A stretch of 45,300 nucleotides of DNA, from assembly GCF_000716675.1 (NCBI RefSeq), contig NZ_JNXT01000065.1:1-45300 (forward strand), given 5' to 3'. Below the pieces are notes generated by a model that saw nothing but the letters and a program-made list of their open reading frames with translations, did no database searches and was not told the DNA's origin. How positions within the stretch are numbered: the stretch's first letter is position 1; each line of letters starts with the position of its first letter. Positions 44,098 to 45,300 of this stretch are shown here, piece after piece. A program made the position numbers and the translations under genes. The DNA comes from Streptomyces alboflavus (lineage in GTDB: Bacteria; Actinomycetota; Actinomycetes; Streptomycetales; Streptomycetaceae).

Positions 44098-45030
44098 TTG
44101 ACCAGCAACGCCTTCCGCAGACTGCCCGGGCGCCGCATCGGCGCGCTCACCGCCGCCACCGTCGTCGCCGCGGCCCTCGCCACCGCGGGCACCGCGCACG
44201 CCACCGACGACCACCGCGGCGGCCGCGCCGACGCCGTCGTCCTGCGCACCGGCCTCAACGTCTCCCTGCTCAACAAGACCGTGAACCTCCCGCTGAACGC
44301 CGTCCTCAACGAGGTGTCCGCGCCCGCGAGCGCCCAGAAGACCGCGCTCACCGTGAAGCTGGACGGCGTCGACGGGGGCCGTCCCGTCAGCGTGCTGCGC
44401 GCGGACGTCGCGACCGCGCGCGCCACCGTGAAGGGCGGCACGGCCCAGGGCTACAGCAACATCGCCCGCGCGAAGGTGCACCTGCCCGGCCTGCCCGTGC
44501 TGCCCCTCGTCGAGGTCGACCAGGTGACCTCCAAGGCCCTGTGCGTGTCCGGCAAGCGGCCCGTCGCCGAGTCCAAGCTGCTCGGCGGGGTCACCGTGCT
44601 CGGCAAGCGCGTCGCCGTAAAGGCCTCTGGCACCACCCAGGTGTCCGTCCCCGGCGTCGGCGACGTCCGCCTCGACCTGTCATCGGCCCGCACCACGTCC
44701 CGTACGGCCGCCGCGGTCGCCCTGCGGCTCAAGGTGTCCGTCGACCCGCTGAAGCTCGGCGTCGCGGCTGTCGACGGCACGGTCACCCTGGCCGGCGCCA
44801 ACTGCACCACCCCCGGTCCCGGGCCCAAGCCCCTGCCCGAGCCGCAGAAGGCCGACCCCGCTCCCCAGGGCAAGCCCGCCCAGCCGGTCGCCGCCAAGAA
44901 GGAGGCCCCCGACGACAACCTCGCCGAGACCGGGGGCAGTTCCTCCACCCCGTACGTGGCCGGGGGAGCGGCAGCCCTGGTCCTCGTCGGGGGCGGCGCC
45001 CTGGTCGTGACGCGCCGCCGCCGAGGCTGA
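44098..45030 (+). CDS. LAETG-anchored cell-wall protein (sortase substrate)
   Basis: A ~310-aa secreted protein. A signal peptide (RIGALTAATVVAAALATAGT, cleavage after AHA) leads to a beta-rich region with repeating hydrophobic stretches (VVLRTGLNVSLLNKTVNLPL, SVSVPG-type strands). A Pro/Lys-rich spacer, LAETGGSS, a hydrophobic helix and a TRRRRG tail form a typical sortase E anchoring signal. I chose TTG 44098, right before TSNAFRRLPGRR; an in-frame ATG at 44038 would add 20 unlikely residues. Composition recalls SCO1860 of S. coelicolor, known to be near ectABCD. Likely displayed on the hyphal wall; precise role unknown. Confidence 0.87.
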   Translation: MTSNAFRRLPGRRIGALTAATVVAAALATAGTAHATDDHRGGRADAVVLRTGLNVSLLNKTVNLPLNAVLNEVSAPASAQKTALTVKLDGVDGGRPVSVLRADVATARATVKGGTAQGYSNIARAKVHLPGLPVLPLVEVDQVTSKALCVSGKRPVAESKLLGGVTVLGKRVAVKASGTTQVSVPGVGDVRLDLSSARTTSRTAAAVALRLKVSVDPLKLGVAAVDGTVTLAGANCTTPGPGPKPLPEPQKADPAPQGKPAQPVAAKKEAPDDNLAETGGSSSTPYVAGGAAALVLVGGGALVVTRRRRG

Positions 45031-45038
45031 GGCCGGGT

Positions 45039-45280
45039 CCCTGCCGGGGGCTCCCCAATCCCACCCCTTCCCGAAACTGGGGGCGCTGCCCCCAGACCCC
45101 CGCTCCTCAAACGCCGGAGGGGCTATATATCTCGCCGCTGCGGCAAGGTTTCAGCCCGCCCCGGCAAGGTTTTAGCCCGTCCGGCGATTGAGGACGAGGC
45201 GCGGAGCGCCGATCAGCGGGGGTCCGGGGGCGCGGCCCCCGGTTTCGGGAAGGGGTGGGATTGGGGAAAGCCCCGCAGGG
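45039..45280. repeat. Large inverted repeat built from dispersed repeat units
   Basis: The left arm (45039-45124) and right arm (45174-45280) are similar inverted copies of the same GC-rich unit, each containing its own hairpin (CTGGGGGCGCTGCCCCCAG left, CCGGGGGCGCGGCCCCCGG right). Between them lie two direct copies of GGCAAGGTTT(C/T)AGCCCG. It follows the LAETG gene and probably ends its transcript. No gene is seen to the window edge. Confidence 0.75.
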
Positions 45281-45300
45281 CCCACCCACCCCCTCACTCC

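Overview
The window is high-GC DNA with strong third-position G/C bias, frequent GTG/TTG starts and many 4-nt stop/start overlaps. Gene content (a complete ectABCD operon, an LAETG sortase substrate, a secreted S37 peptidase, TerD, a mycothiol-type TIGR03086 protein) points to a Streptomyces chromosome. From memory, the order ectABCD / sulfatase / LAETG protein / secreted penicillin-binding protein resembles the SCO1860-SCO1900 region of S. coelicolor. This looks like ordinary chromosome rather than a mobile island: I see no integrase, transposase, tRNA, rRNA or CRISPR.

Layout. (1) 1-3.3 kb: a Ser/Thr kinase running off the left edge, a two-domain TerD protein and a small conserved protein. 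(2) 3.4-8.6 kb: a polyol/sugar-alcohol operon (DeoR regulator, lipoprotein binding protein, two permeases, zinc dehydrogenase), with the last four genes overlapping and no ATPase. (3) 8.9-13.4 kb: a secreted alpha/beta hydrolase, then a divergent uronate pair: uronate dehydrogenase to the left, 5-dehydro-4-deoxyglucarate dehydratase plus an uncharacterised 388-aa protein to the right. (4) 13.5-16.8 kb: secreted S37 tripeptidyl aminopeptidase, MFS transporter, TIGR03086 protein. (5) 16.9-19.8 kb: a DapA-family enzyme overlapping an IlvD/Edd sugar-acid dehydratase. (6) 19.8-21.7 kb: CPBP membrane protein, PadR regulator and a DUF2812-type membrane protein. (7) 21.9-26.5 kb: penicillin-binding protein and a membrane protein/histidine kinase/response regulator set. 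(8) 26.7-31 kb: IclR regulator divergent from 2,5-dioxovalerate dehydrogenase, a DUF1349 protein and a Gfo/Idh/MocA oxidoreductase. (9) 31-35.4 kb: HxlR with a DsbA/FrnE-like protein, an aminotransferase reading frame broken at a C7 tract, and a MarR/old-yellow-enzyme pair with visible operators. (10) 35.4-39 kb: ectABCD with a long, comparatively A/T-rich leader. (11) 39.2-45.3 kb: class V aminotransferase, amidohydrolase, an intergenic island of dispersed repeats and a degenerate ~21-bp tandem array, a sulfatase, and an LAETG-anchored protein.

How parts connect. Regions 3, 5 and 8 can be read as one dispersed network for sugar acids. Uronate oxidation and aldarate dehydration/decarboxylation (udh, kdgD) and pentonate dehydration (IlvD plus DapA-type) would both lead to 2-oxoglutarate semialdehyde, which the 27.7-kb dehydrogenase would oxidise to 2-oxoglutarate. 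The promoters of udh, kdgD and the dapA/ilvD pair share a TTGAC(C/G) / TAGC(G/T)T layout, and the udh and dapA leaders share a TCAT(A/G)TATGA palindrome, suggesting common control.

Most worth following up: the uncharacterised protein in the uronate operon, the shared operators, the 21-bp tandem array, a 36-bp hairpin element present in two inverted copies, the homopolymer frameshift, and a conserved-looking coding stretch lying in frame after the TerD stop. I found no clear wholly new system; the 12.2-13.4 kb protein is the best candidate for a new enzyme.
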